A DNA stretch of 64,000 bases from G965276765 sp965276825 (GCA_965276825.1 OZ255630.1:3038001-3102000); one strand, 5' to 3'; numbered from the stretch's first letter, positions 18,137-27,739 are shown. Notes: generated by a model not told the origin, from the letters alone. Numbers and translations are program-made.

Positions 18137-19147
18137 TCAGCGCGAGGCGCTGACCCGGGCCGGCCGAGCGGCGTGGTGCTCCGCCTCGAGCCAGCGCTCT
18201 GCGTCGATCGCCGCCATGCACCCCGAGCCGGCCGCGGTGACCGCCTGCCGGTAGATGTGGTCCTGGACGTCACCGCAGGCGAACACGCCCGGGATGTTGG
18301 TGGCCGAGGACACCGGCGCGGTCACCAGGTAGCCACTGTCGTCGACGTCGAGCTGCCCGGCGAACAGCTCCGTGTTGGGGACGTGGCCGATGGCGACGAA
18401 CAGGCCCGAGACGGCCAGGGTGGACTCGGCCCCGGTGACGGTGTCGGTCAGGGTGACCGCTTCGAGGGTGGAGGCACCGCGCAGACCGGTCACCACGCTG
18501 TTCCACGCAAAGCGGATCTTGGGGTTGGCCAGTGCCCGCTCCTGCATGATCTTGGACGCCCGCAGCTCGTGGCGACGGTGGATGACGGTCACGGTCTCGG
18601 CGAACTTGGTGAGGAAGAGGGCCTCCTCGAGCGCAGAGTCTCCACCACCGACCACGGCGATCTCGTGGCCGCGGAAGAAGAAGCCGTCACAGGTGGCGCA
18701 CGTGGAGAGGCCGTGGCCGAGCAGCCTGGCCTCGTCGTCGAGGCCGAGCATCAGCGACCTGGCGCCCGTGGACACGATCACCGACTCGGCCAGCGTGAGG
18801 AGCTCCTCACCGCTCGACGGGTCGCGCATCCACACCTTGAAGGGGCGCTCGGACAGGTCGACCCTCGTGGCCCGGGTGGTGAGCAGCTCGGCGCCGAAGC
18901 GAGTGGCCTGCGCTCGCATGTTGCCCATCAGCTCCGGGCCCTGGATGCCGTCGATGAAGCCGGGGAAGTTCTCCACCTCGGTGGTCAGCATGAGCTGGCC
19001 GCCGGGCTGGTCGCTGGTGGACGACGGCTCGCCCTCGATGACCAGCGGAGCGAGGGTCGCCCTGGCGGTGTAGACCGCAGCGGTGAGCCCGGCCGGGCCG
19101 GAGCCGATGATGACGACTTCTCGGGTGGACGCTTCGGTCTGGCTCAC
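18137..19147 (-). CDS. trxB: Thioredoxin reductase
   Basis: A 336-residue flavoprotein that transfers electrons from NADPH to thioredoxin. The N-terminal FAD motif is GSGPAGLTAAVYTARA, the redox CATC pair is in STCATCDGFFF, the NADPH motif is VVGGGDSALEEALFL, and the C-terminal FAD contact is GVFACGDVQD. The ATG overlaps the stop of the upstream membrane protein gene (ATGA). The gap to trxA is 112 bp, so trxA may also have its own promoter. Confidence 0.96.
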   Translation of the reverse strand: MSQTEASTREVVIIGSGPAGLTAAVYTARATLAPLVIEGEPSSTSDQPGGQLMLTTEVENFPGFIDGIQGPELMGNMRAQATRFGAELLTTRATRVDLSERPFKVWMRDPSSGEELLTLAESVIVSTGARSLMLGLDDEARLLGHGLSTCATCDGFFFRGHEIAVVGGGDSALEEALFLTKFAETVTVIHRRHELRASKIMQERALANPKIRFAWNSVVTGLRGASTLEAVTLTDTVTGAESTLAVSGLFVAIGHVPNTELFAGQLDVDDSGYLVTAPVSSATNIPGVFACGDVQDHIYRQAVTAAGSGCMAAIDAERWLEAEHHAARPARVSASR

Positions 19148-19512
19148 GAGACCTCCTCGGAACGGTGGGGGGAGCGCTTCGACCAGCAGAACGCCCCACC
19201 GAGGAGGAATATTGCACCGATGGCCGCGTCGGCCACCCAGACCCGACGACCGTAGGGATCGAAGGGCAGGTAGACGTCGAGGACCCGCAGCACCGCCGTC
19301 ACCGCCAGGACCACGGCCACCGCCGCCGCGGTCAGCACGACCACGCCGAACACGACGGCCCTCGCCACCTTGGTGATCGGGACGGTCGTCTTGTCCCTCA
19401 CCGCGACCACCACCGACTCCACCTTGTCGGTGACCTCGGCGGTCCAGTCCCTGCCCCCGTCACCGGTACCCGCCGGGGTCGGGCCGCTCGTACCCGGCTG
19501 CTGCGCTGACAT
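19144..19512 (-). CDS. Small two-pass membrane protein, function unknown
   Basis: A 122-residue protein. The N-terminal 30 residues are Gly/Pro-rich, then a short amphipathic stretch is followed by two hydrophobic segments at about 48-78 and 92-110 and a basic C-terminus. I do not recognise a named family. The gene is coupled to trxB by an ATGA overlap and is first in the minus-strand trx operon, so its expression follows redox genes. Position between trxB and the kinase suggests a conserved actinobacterial envelope gene, but this is inference. Confidence 0.7.
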   Translation of the reverse strand: MSAQQPGTSGPTPAGTGDGGRDWTAEVTDKVESVVVAVRDKTTVPITKVARAVVFGVVVLTAAAVAVVLAVTAVLRVLDVYLPFDPYGRRVWVADAAIGAIFLLGGAFCWSKRSPHRSEEVS

Positions 19513-19660
19513 GGCTGACGAGACTACTCGGGCACCGGCCCGGTGGCTCCGTGGCCGCTACCGCACCCGTGCGGAGAAGGAACTCGGGCGGCCGCTGCCC
19601 GTTCGACTCTCTCGCAACGACGCCTGCGGCCTCCGGCCGCGGGTTGCTTCCTCCCGGTCC

Positions 19661-21490
19661 CTACCTGACGGTGACCTCGCTGACCGACGCCTGACCGCTG
19701 GGGCCGATGTTGGTCAACCACAGGAGGATCCACCGACCCTTGCGGCCACCGAGGGAGAAGCTGGCGTCACCGCGCAGACCGGCCCGGGCGGCGGTGGCCC
19801 GTCCCCAGTCCGAAAGCGAGCCGCCCGAGGGGACCGCCGTGGTCGACACGTAGGTGGAAGCGGCCCAGGAGGAGGTGGTCGAGGTCACGTCGAGGCGGCT
19901 CAGGGTCTCGGCCCTCGGCAGCTCGATGAGCAGGCCGATCCCGTCGTACAAGCTGTTGAAGGTGGCTGGGTTACCCCGACCCGATGGATAGAGGTCCGTC
20001 GACCACACGGTGGATGGGTTGTGGTCGATGACCCGTCCGGCCTCCCCGGGGTTGTCCGGTGGCCTGGGGTTGTCCATCCAGACCGAGGCGCCCGATGCGT
20101 CGTAGGTGGGCAGGGGATTCGCCGGCGGCGGGTGTGCGCCCGAGCGACGGGGAGAACCGTTGCCGTGGACCAGCACCGCGCCGACCCCCGCGGCGGCGAC
20201 CACCAGCAGGGCCACGACCACGCCCGGGCCGCGACGGCGGCGCCTCCGGAGGGCCGGCGCCGGCCCTCTCGACGGCTCGGGCCGGCCCGGCTCGGACCGT
20301 TGACGACCGCCGACCTGCGCGACCACGGTGCTGCCTGCGGGCGGGGTCGGCTCCGCGGCCGAGCGGGGGCGGTCGGCTCGATAGACGTCTTCGGGCCTCG
20401 GGCCTGTGCGCACCGGCGGCCCGCCGCTGCGGTGGCCCCGAGGCGGCCGGCGGACCCGGTCGGCGTCGCTGGTCCAGCCGCCCGTGCCGACCGGGCCGCT
20501 CAGGGCAGGAGGGCGTCGCTGGTCGGGGCGGGGGCCGGCCTTCTCGTCCCGCGGCGCCGGTGTCGCCCTGGACGCGGGCGGAGTGGCCGGGCCGGGGGGC
20601 GGAGGGCGCCCAGGACCCCGGCCGGCGGCCAGCTGGCGTTGGACCAGCTCGAGTGCCTGGCGCGCGGCCACGGCGGTCGGGGGACGTCCCCCCGGATCTT
20701 TGGCCAGCAGGTCACCGACGAGGCGGTCGAGCTCCGGCGGGATCCCGCCGCGCAGGCGCGAGGGGGGCGGGGGCACGTCGTTGAGGTGGGCCAGCGCGGT
20801 GGCCATCTCGGTCGCCCCGACGAGCGGCGCCTTGCCGGCCAGCATCTCGAAGATCACGATCCCGAGCGCGTAGAGATCCGATCTGGCGTCCGGATCGTGG
20901 TCGCCGCGCACCTGCTCCGGACTCAGGTACTTGGGGGTGCCGAGCACGCTGCCGGTCCTCGTGAGGTCCTCGCCTGCCACGGTCGTCTTGGCGATGCCGA
21001 AGTCGGCCACCTTTACGCGGGGAGGCCCGCTCTCGTCGTCGACGAGCAGCACGTTGGCCGGCTTGATGTCGCGGTGGACCAGGCCGGCCCGGTGGGCGTG
21101 GGCGAGGGCATCGGCGATCTGCACGGCGATGCCGACGGCCAGGATCGGGTCGAGCGCGCCGGTCGTGGTGAGCAGGTCGCGCAGCGTCTGGCCCCGGACC
21201 AGCTCCATGACGATGTAGGCGGTGCCGTGATCGACGCCGGTGTCATAGGTCGCGACCACGTTGGCGTGACCGAGTCGGGCGGCGATCACCGCCTCGCGGT
21301 GGAACCGCTCGACGAAGGACCGGTCGACGGCGAGGTGCATCGGCAGCACCTTGACGGCGACAGGGCGGCTCAGGATGCCATCGTGACCCTCCCACACCTC
21401 GGCCATGCCGCCGCGCGCGAGGAGCCTCCTGAGCTCGTAGCGGCCGGCGAACCGGGCGCCTGGCCGGATCGCGTCGTCGGTCACCGCCAC
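19661..21490 (-). CDS. Membrane Ser/Thr kinase with extracellular galactose-binding-like domain
   Basis: A 609-residue receptor kinase. The kinase domain (about 10-275) looks active: LLARGGMAEVWEG, VAVKVL, HRD at 139-141, DFG and APE-like SPEQ. A Pro/Arg-rich linker, a membrane segment near 421-440 and an extracellular C-terminal domain (about 450-609) follow. The last domain has the pattern of a discoidin/galactose-binding fold (DHNPSTVWSTD, TLSRLDVTS). In mycobacteria a kinase-like plus galactose-binding region at this map position is fused to MurJ (MviN); no MurJ is present here. The start is uncertain between GTG 21490 and GTG 21484. Confidence 0.85.
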   Translation of the reverse strand: MAVTDDAIRPGARFAGRYELRRLLARGGMAEVWEGHDGILSRPVAVKVLPMHLAVDRSFVERFHREAVIAARLGHANVVATYDTGVDHGTAYIVMELVRGQTLRDLLTTTGALDPILAVGIAVQIADALAHAHRAGLVHRDIKPANVLLVDDESGPPRVKVADFGIAKTTVAGEDLTRTGSVLGTPKYLSPEQVRGDHDPDARSDLYALGIVIFEMLAGKAPLVGATEMATALAHLNDVPPPPSRLRGGIPPELDRLVGDLLAKDPGGRPPTAVAARQALELVQRQLAAGRGPGRPPPPGPATPPASRATPAPRDEKAGPRPDQRRPPALSGPVGTGGWTSDADRVRRPPRGHRSGGPPVRTGPRPEDVYRADRPRSAAEPTPPAGSTVVAQVGGRQRSEPGRPEPSRGPAPALRRRRRRGPGVVVALLVVAAAGVGAVLVHGNGSPRRSGAHPPPANPLPTYDASGASVWMDNPRPPDNPGEAGRVIDHNPSTVWSTDLYPSGRGNPATFNSLYDGIGLLIELPRAETLSRLDVTSTTSSWAASTYVSTTAVPSGGSLSDWGRATAARAGLRGDASFSLGGRKGRWILLWLTNIGPSGQASVSEVTVR

Positions 21491-21591
21491 GTCACGACCG
21501 GCGCGGCCCGGGACCGGGGGGCGGGGGGACGGACACGACCGGCCCAGGGTACCGCCGGGCCCCAGGCCTCGATGGTCACCCGGTCGGCGCC

Positions 21592-22434
21592 TCAGCCGGC
21601 CAGCGGGATCCACGCCACGCCGACCGCACCCGGCCCGGCGTGGGTGCCGATGACCGGGCCGATGTCACCGAGCAGCGGCCGATCGGCGGGCCTCGCCTCG
21701 GCCAGCATGGCCACGAAGTCGTCGAAGTCGTCGGCGTCGGCGCCGAAGGCGGCGAGCTGGGAGAGCGGGCCGACGGTCGCGACCTTGTCCACCAGGTACC
21801 GCAGGGACCGGCCTCGCGTCCGCTGCTTGGACTCCTGCTCGACGACCCCTCCGCGCACCTCGATCACCGGCTTGATGGCGAGCAGCGAGCCGACGAGCGC
21901 GGCCGCACCGCCGATCCGACCTCCCCGCTTGAGGTTGTCGAGCGTGTCGATGGCGCCGAAGACCCGCACCCCGGCGACGGCCGCATCCGCCGCGGCCACC
22001 ACCTCGTCGAGGTCACCACCGGCGACCGCCGCCCTGGCTGCGGCCATCACGACGAGCCCCTCGCCGAGGGTCACGCTGAGGGAGTCGACCACCCGCACCG
22101 GGAACCCGTCGGCCAGCGCCCTGGCGGCCTGGGCTGCGGCCTGGATGGTCGCCGAGAGCTTGGAGGAGAGGTTGACGCAGACGACGCCGGACGCGCCGGC
22201 GGCCGCCGCCGCCTCGAACGCCTCGCGGAAGGCCCCGGGGGAGGGGGCCGAGGTCTCGGGCAGCGAAGGGGACGCGGCGCTGCGCGCCCAGAACTGCTTG
22301 GTCGTGAGCTCGGTGCGATCGACGAGCTCGTCGTCCCCGAAGCGGATGTGGAGCGGGACGAGCCCGACGCCGAGCTCGGCGAGCATGGCGTCGGGCAGAT
22401 CGCACGCCGTGTCGGTGACGACCTTGATGGTCAT
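21592..22434 (-). CDS. DegV family protein (fatty-acid binding)
   Basis: A 280-residue DegV protein. The N-terminus IKVVTDTACDLPDAML and the later segments VNLSSKLSATIQAA and DTLDNLKRGGRIGG are family signatures. DegV (FakB-like) proteins bind a fatty acid and in many bacteria hand it to the kinase FakA for phosphorylation; no fakA is seen in the window. It is the last of three minus-strand genes (GNAT, DUF6049, DegV) joined by ATGA overlaps. The length is standard. Confidence 0.92.
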   Translation of the reverse strand: MTIKVVTDTACDLPDAMLAELGVGLVPLHIRFGDDELVDRTELTTKQFWARSAASPSLPETSAPSPGAFREAFEAAAAAGASGVVCVNLSSKLSATIQAAAQAARALADGFPVRVVDSLSVTLGEGLVVMAAARAAVAGGDLDEVVAAADAAVAGVRVFGAIDTLDNLKRGGRIGGAAALVGSLLAIKPVIEVRGGVVEQESKQRTRGRSLRYLVDKVATVGPLSQLAAFGADADDFDDFVAMLAEARPADRPLLGDIGPVIGTHAGPGAVGVAWIPLAG

Positions 22435-24719
22435 GGTCTCGACTCCTCCTCGTCGCGGTCCACGGGACCTGCTCCCTCCGACCGTCCGCCGCTCAGGATG
22501 GTGACAGGCGAACCCAAGACGCGCCGTGATGCCGGAGGCCCGACGCCCGCAGGTACCCGCAGTGGGGGGGCCGGCTCGGGGTGCGGCAACCGCACGCCCC
22601 CGCCCGGGCGCGTCGGCGGCCCCTCGCCGGCGCCTGGCCCCCGCCCACCGCCGCCCGGCGGGTCGTCGCCGTCGTCCAGATCGTCGTCGGGCCGGCGGAC
22701 CAGCTGCCTGGCCCGCCGGCCGCTCCTGATGTCACGGATCCACCACACCCCGAGGAAGAGGCAAGCCAGGACGATGATCACGAGTCCGACCGACGACACC
22801 GCCGTCGAGCGGACAGTGGCCCGCTCGGAGGCCAGCCTGAGGGCGCCGTCGGGCGACCGCAGGGCCACGAGGAGGGAGAACACCCCGGAGGTGCGCGCCT
22901 CGACGGGGACCCCCAGCGTGGTCTGGCGGCCCACGAGGACCAGCTGGCAGGTCTCCATCCCCCGCTGGGGCGAGCGGCAGCGGCCACCGGGTGGCCGATA
23001 GGCGAGGAAGCCCAGCTTGGGGCTGGTCAGCACCAGGGCGACGTGCAGCGGCCGGCGCGACGTGGAGAACACCGTCAAGGGGAGCTTGGCCGACAGGGAC
23101 GTCAGGGTCACCGACGTCGATCCCGGGAACATCACGCTCCTCTCGATGGCGCTGACCTGGCCCTGCGCTCCCCGTATCAGCGCGTCCCTGGCCGCCGGCG
23201 ACAGCTCGGCGCTCGGGGCCGACAGGACCGCGGCGCGCAGCCGACCGACGAAGGCCCGGTCGGACGGCACGACGGTGGCGATCGACGTCGCCGCCGCGGC
23301 GAGTGCCCGAAGCGCCGGCGCACCCGGGAGCGGGGCGGCCGGAGGCGCCTCGAGGGCACGGGTCGGCTCGGTCGCGGTCGCCGGGAACCGATCGAAGAGG
23401 GTCGCGGCCGTGACCGGCACGGCGAAGGGGTCGTGGCGCAATCCGGCCAGCAGGGTCTCGTAGTACTGGTCCGGCACCGCCGGTCCCTGAGGAGGCAGGA
23501 TGGCGACCTCCCTGGCCACGGACGGCAATTCGAGCTGGGTCAGGTCGATCTCCGCGAGCGTCTGCTCTGCGGCGAGGACCGGCTCGGTGGGCTGGGCGGC
23601 GCGGGCGGACAGGACCGGGTCGGCGCTGACGACGCGCACGCCGGCGACGCCTTCGAGTGACGTCGGGTGCCCGTAGGTCCTGACCGTCAGCGATGACGCC
23701 AGCGGCGAGAGGTTCGCGTCGGACACCACCAGGTGGCGCAGCCCCCGGGCGGCCAGCTCCTGCACGGTCGGCGTGTCGATCCTCGCGCCGACGACCCACG
23801 TGCCCGGGTCGACCTGTCGGTGGAGGGCGGCGGCCGAAGCGGCCGCGCCCGCGGCCAGCTGGGATCCCACCTGGTCACCCAGGCCGGCCGCCACCATCGA
23901 CGGGATGTCAGCGTCGGTGAAGGGGGAGGGAAGGACCTCGTCGCCACCGGAGGCCAACGACCCGAGGCCGGCGAGGATCTGGGACCCTCCTTGGACCGAC
24001 GACAACGCGGCGAGGGTGCTCGGGAGGACCGAGAGGGTCACCGGCACCGACGGCGTCCCGGCCAGGAGGGCCACCCGGTGGGCCAGGGCAGCAACCGACG
24101 AGGCCGTCGGCCCCTCGAGAGGGCCCGCCGGTGTGGTCGGCAGCGGCACGGTCACCGAGACCGTGAGGGGGTGGAAGCCGGCGCCCCCGGCGTCCCCGGC
24201 GTCGTCGACCAGGAAGGTCGAAAGTGCGGGGCCGACCGACGCGCCGGTCGGGTCCTCGAGCTGGACCTGGAGCGGGTACACGCCGCTCTGTGCCGACGGG
24301 TAGAAGGAAGGCAGCTGGTGGCCCACCGGGGCCGTGCCGACCGGGATGCGGACCGTCACCGTGGTCCCCCGCCCCCCGGCCTGACCGAGGATCACACCAT
24401 GGGACCACGGGTAGATTGCGCCGGGGTGCCCGGCAGCCGCCTGGTCGAAGCCCGATCGGGTGGTGAGCATCGGGAAGATGGTCAGCCGCAGCTGACCTCG
24501 GTCCCGATCCGCCGGCGGGATGGCGACGCGAAGGGTGAAATCGTGCCCGTTGCGCACCACGGCGGACTGGGACACCAGGGACACGCCCTGGGCCCCGACC
24601 GCTGCGGCCGCCGCTGGCGTCCCCGGGCCGACGGCCAGCGCCGCCGACGGGCCCACCGTGACGAGCGCCGTCACGACCGCCGCGAGGACGCGCCGGGCGC
24701 GCCGCGGCCCGCCCCTCAT
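22431..24719 (-). CDS. DUF6049-type secreted membrane-anchored protein
   Basis: A 762-residue protein with an N-terminal signal peptide (RRARRVLAAVVTALVTVGPSAALA), a large extracellular part and one C-terminal membrane segment (VGLVIIVLACLFLGVWWI) followed by a basic and Pro/Gly-rich cytoplasmic tail. The arrangement, and the position beside the kinase where MviN sits in mycobacteria, match the Rv3909-type family (DUF6049), whose role is not known but is tied to cell envelope genes. The ATG overlaps the stop of the GNAT gene, and its own stop overlaps the DegV start. Confidence 0.82.
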   Translation of the reverse strand: MRGGPRRARRVLAAVVTALVTVGPSAALAVGPGTPAAAAAVGAQGVSLVSQSAVVRNGHDFTLRVAIPPADRDRGQLRLTIFPMLTTRSGFDQAAAGHPGAIYPWSHGVILGQAGGRGTTVTVRIPVGTAPVGHQLPSFYPSAQSGVYPLQVQLEDPTGASVGPALSTFLVDDAGDAGGAGFHPLTVSVTVPLPTTPAGPLEGPTASSVAALAHRVALLAGTPSVPVTLSVLPSTLAALSSVQGGSQILAGLGSLASGGDEVLPSPFTDADIPSMVAAGLGDQVGSQLAAGAAASAAALHRQVDPGTWVVGARIDTPTVQELAARGLRHLVVSDANLSPLASSLTVRTYGHPTSLEGVAGVRVVSADPVLSARAAQPTEPVLAAEQTLAEIDLTQLELPSVAREVAILPPQGPAVPDQYYETLLAGLRHDPFAVPVTAATLFDRFPATATEPTRALEAPPAAPLPGAPALRALAAAATSIATVVPSDRAFVGRLRAAVLSAPSAELSPAARDALIRGAQGQVSAIERSVMFPGSTSVTLTSLSAKLPLTVFSTSRRPLHVALVLTSPKLGFLAYRPPGGRCRSPQRGMETCQLVLVGRQTTLGVPVEARTSGVFSLLVALRSPDGALRLASERATVRSTAVSSVGLVIIVLACLFLGVWWIRDIRSGRRARQLVRRPDDDLDDGDDPPGGGGRGPGAGEGPPTRPGGGVRLPHPEPAPPLRVPAGVGPPASRRVLGSPVTILSGGRSEGAGPVDRDEEESRP

Positions 24720-25447
24720 CGCAGCCCGGTCGTCAGGACCGAGAGACCCGAGGGCTGGTGGGAGAAGCCGACCGAGAGGTAGAGGGCGAGAGCCGGGTCG
24801 TTGTCGGTCTGGGTGTTGACCACGGCCCGGGTGACGCCGCGCCTGGCCATCCACGCCATCCCGTCGAGCAGCAGGCGGCGCCCCGTGCCCTGCCGCTGCC
24901 CGGCCGGGTCGACCGCCAGGCGCTGCACGAACCCCCGATCGCCGGCCCGCCCGCAGATGGCGTAGCCCACCGGCGTCCCCGCCCCGAGCCTCGGCCCGGT
25001 GAGGGCGACCCTCCAGCGGGTCGAGGGGGTCGCGCCGACGGCGTCGTCGAGGCCGGACTCGTCGAAGCGCCAGAAGGGGCGGAAGGCGGCGTGGTCGATG
25101 GCAAGGACCGCAGCTCGGTGGCGGCGCCGCACCCGCACCAGGCGGTGTCCGCTGGGCACCGCGAAGCGATGACCGGACAGGTCGACCCCGAGGAGGTGGA
25201 GGTGCTCGGCCACGTCGAATCCGGCGGCGAGGAATCCGGACTGCTCGAGGGGGGAGAGCGCGGCGGTCACGACCCGGGCGTAGCCCTGCGCAGCCAGGAT
25301 GCGTAGGCAGCGCCGCAGAAACTCGGCGGAGGGCAGGGGCGCGCTCGGGACAGGCGCCAGGAAGGCCACCTCCGCGTCCCCGCGCCACGATCCGGCGCGC
25401 GCCCGCTCCCGGCCCCAGCGGAGGATGTCGACGGTTGGTGCACTCAT
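24716..25447 (-). CDS. GNAT family acetyltransferase
   Basis: A 243-residue protein with a C-terminal GNAT domain. The acetyl-CoA loop is visible as VDPAGQRQGTGRRLLLDG (Q/RxxGxG/A type), followed by NTQTDNDPALALYLSVGF, typical of N-acetyltransferases. The N-terminal 90 residues (beginning SAPTVDILRWGRERARAGSW) look like a second, degenerate GNAT half. The ATG at 25447 was chosen because the sequence before it is not conserved-looking. It is first of the three-gene minus operon. The substrate is unknown; mycothiol synthase has two GNAT halves, but the length is shorter and I do not assign it. Confidence 0.8.
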   Translation of the reverse strand: MSAPTVDILRWGRERARAGSWRGDAEVAFLAPVPSAPLPSAEFLRRCLRILAAQGYARVVTAALSPLEQSGFLAAGFDVAEHLHLLGVDLSGHRFAVPSGHRLVRVRRRHRAAVLAIDHAAFRPFWRFDESGLDDAVGATPSTRWRVALTGPRLGAGTPVGYAICGRAGDRGFVQRLAVDPAGQRQGTGRRLLLDGMAWMARRGVTRAVVNTQTDNDPALALYLSVGFSHQPSGLSVLTTGLR

Positions 25448-25585
25448 CGGGGCATCCTCTTCGAGGGCACCCACGAGCAGGCTGCTCTGCTTGTCGGTTC
25501 GCACTGCGTGCTCACGGCGCCCCGAGGCTAGTGGCCCGGAGCCGGAGGTCACTGCGCCCTGGACCGGTCCGGTCCCGGCGAGCCC

Positions 25586-25591
25586 TAGCGT
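25586..25591 (+). promoter_or_regulatory. -10 hexamer TAGCGT for the deacetylase-like gene
   Basis: TAGCGT ends 7 nt before the GTG at 25599, the leaderless spacing also seen for trpG, crgA and other genes in this window. It supports 25599 over the earlier GTG at 25590. Confidence 0.4.
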
Positions 25592-25598
25592 GAGTGAC

Positions 25599-26615
25599 GT
25601 GACCGTCGGCACCGTGCTGTTCTCGACCCACGAGTCCTACCTCGACCACGTGACCGGTCGCGGCCATCCCGAGCGGCCCGATCGCCTGCGGGCGGTCGTC
25701 GATGGGGTGGAGCACTCGGGGGTCGAGGAGGCCCTCGTGCGCGTCGCACCCCGACCGGCGACCCGCCACGAGCTGCTCGCCGTCCACAGCTGCGAGCTCG
25801 TCGACGCCATCGAAGCGTTCTGCCGCGCCGGCGGCGGGGCCATCGACGACGACACGATCGCCGGGCCGGGCTCGTGGGACGCCGCCCTCCTGGCGGCCGG
25901 CGCCGGCCTCGATGCCGTCGAGCGGCTCGAGGCCGGCGAGGCCGACTCGGCCTTCGTCGCCGTCCGCCCGCCCGGGCACCACGCCACGCCGAGGCGAGCC
26001 ATGGGCTTCTGCCTGCTCAACAACGTCGCCCTGGCCGCTGCCGCCCTGGCCGCACGGGGTGAGCGGGTGCTCGTCGTCGACTTCGACGCCCACCACGGCA
26101 ACGGCACCCAGGAGGCCTTCTACCGCGACGACCGCGTCGCCTATCTCTCCCTCCACGAGTGGCCGTTGTACCCCGGGTCGGGGTGGTTCGACGAGGAGGG
26201 CGAGGACGCTGGGCGCGGCACGACGGTCAACGTGCCGGTACCCGGCGGGGCGACGGGGGACGTGGCGCTGCGGACCGTCGACCGGGTGGTGAGCCAGCTG
26301 GCCGCGTCCTTCGCGCCCACCTGGGTCATCGTCTCCGCCGGCTTCGACGGACACGCCGCCGACCCCCTCACCGGTCTGGCCATGTCGTCGGGCGACTACA
26401 ACCTCGTCGTCGCCGAGCTGCGCACCCTCGTCCCCGCCGGGCGCCTGCTCGTGATGCTCGAGGGCGGCTACGACCTCGACGCACTGCGCCGCTCGAGCGC
26501 CGCGACCGTCGCCGCACTGGCCGGTGAGCGCCTCCTGCCCGAGGCCCCCACCCTCGGCGGGCCGGGCATGGACTCGGTCGAGCGCGCCGTCCGCCACCTC
26601 CGGGCAGCGAGATGA
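25599..26615 (+). CDS. Histone-deacetylase family amidohydrolase (AcuC/APAH-like)
   Basis: A 338-residue zinc-dependent deacetylase-fold protein. Signatures are RPPGHHA with the catalytic His pair, VVDFDAHHGNGTQEAF with zinc ligands Asp and His, VSAGFDGHAADPLTGL, and the C-terminal MLEGGYDLDALRRS. Bacterial members remove acyl groups from proteins (AcuC) or from acetylpolyamines. A neighbouring acetyltransferase gene is divergent, which hints at acetylation control but proves nothing. The start is 25599 by promoter spacing; 25590 adds three residues. Confidence 0.92.
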   Translation: MTVGTVLFSTHESYLDHVTGRGHPERPDRLRAVVDGVEHSGVEEALVRVAPRPATRHELLAVHSCELVDAIEAFCRAGGGAIDDDTIAGPGSWDAALLAAGAGLDAVERLEAGEADSAFVAVRPPGHHATPRRAMGFCLLNNVALAAAALAARGERVLVVDFDAHHGNGTQEAFYRDDRVAYLSLHEWPLYPGSGWFDEEGEDAGRGTTVNVPVPGGATGDVALRTVDRVVSQLAASFAPTWVIVSAGFDGHAADPLTGLAMSSGDYNLVVAELRTLVPAGRLLVMLEGGYDLDALRRSSAATVAALAGERLLPEAPTLGGPGMDSVERAVRHLRAAR

Positions 26616-26641
26616 TCCTCAAGGGCTGATCCCCGCTGCCG

Positions 26642-27739
26642 ATGGACAACGCAGTGTTCGACCTCGCGCAGCTCCTCACCCACGTCACCTCCGTCGGAGG
26701 TAGTGACCTCCACGTCAAGGTCGGATCACCCCCTCGCGTCCGCGTCAACGGCGACCTCCGACCGGCCCCGTTCCCCTCTGTCGAGGCCTCCGAGATCGAG
26801 GAGGTGCTCCGCGTGGTCATGCCGGTCGACCGCATCGAGGAGTTCCATCGCACCGGAGAGGCGGATTTCTCCCTTTCGGTTTCCAACCTGGGCCGATTCC
26901 GGGGCAACGCCTTCCGTCAGCGGGGGAGCGCGGCCATGGTCCTGCGTCGCGTGCTGCCAGCGGCGCTCGCCGCCGTCGACCTCGGTCTCCCACCCATCGT
27001 CACCCGGCTGGCCGAGGAGGCTCGCGGCATGGTGCTCGTCACCGGCCCGACCGGCTCCGGCAAGACCACGACCCTCGCCGCCATGATCGACCACATCAAC
27101 CAGACGCGCGCCGCCAACATCATCACCATCGAGGACCCGATCGAGGTCCTCCACCCCGACAAGCGCTCGATCGTCTCCCAGCGCGAGATCGGCAGCGACA
27201 CCCGCGACTACGCCCAGGCCATGCGACGGGTCCTCCGCCAGGACCCTGACGTGATCCTCATCGGAGAGATGCGCGACTCCGAGACCGTCGGTGCCGCCCT
27301 GACCGCCGCCGAGACCGGCCACCTGGTCCTCTCCACCCTCCACACCACCAACGCCACCGAGACCATCAACCGGATCGTCGACTTCTTCCCCCCCTTCCAG
27401 CAGCAGCAGATCCGGCTCACCCTCGCCGGGGTCCTGCGCGGCGTGATCAGCCAGCGCCTCGTCCCGAGGTCCGACGGCGAGGGCCGGGCGCCCGCCATCG
27501 AGGCCATGGTCCTCACGGGCCGCATCGCCGACCGCATCATCGACCCGACCGCCACGCAGGGCGAGACCATCGAGGAGCTCATCGCCGACGGCGAGTACCA
27601 CGGCATGCAGACCTTCGACCAGAGCCTCTTCCAGCTGTTCAAGAGCGGCGAGGTGACGCTGCGGGCGGCCCTGTCGGCGGCGACCAACCCCCACGACTTC
27701 CGGATCGCGGTCCAGTCTGCGGGCCTCGTCAGCGCCTGA
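26642..27739 (+). CDS. pilT: PilT-like type IV pilus retraction ATPase
   Basis: A 365-residue secretion ATPase. An N-terminal PAS-like domain (SDLHVKVGSPPRVRVNGDL) precedes the RecA-like core, with Walker A GPTGSGKTT, the Asp box IITIEDPIE, Walker B DVILIGEMRD, the His box HTTNATETINRIVDFF, and the PilT-typical C-terminal region with QRLVPR. The length matches PilT rather than PilB, which is longer. No other pilus gene lies in the window. The gap to the upstream gene is only 26 bp, so it may be cotranscribed with the deacetylase. Confidence 0.92.
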   Translation: MDNAVFDLAQLLTHVTSVGGSDLHVKVGSPPRVRVNGDLRPAPFPSVEASEIEEVLRVVMPVDRIEEFHRTGEADFSLSVSNLGRFRGNAFRQRGSAAMVLRRVLPAALAAVDLGLPPIVTRLAEEARGMVLVTGPTGSGKTTTLAAMIDHINQTRAANIITIEDPIEVLHPDKRSIVSQREIGSDTRDYAQAMRRVLRQDPDVILIGEMRDSETVGAALTAAETGHLVLSTLHTTNATETINRIVDFFPPFQQQQIRLTLAGVLRGVISQRLVPRSDGEGRAPAIEAMVLTGRIADRIIDPTATQGETIEELIADGEYHGMQTFDQSLFQLFKSGEVTLRAALSAATNPHDFRIAVQSAGLVSA

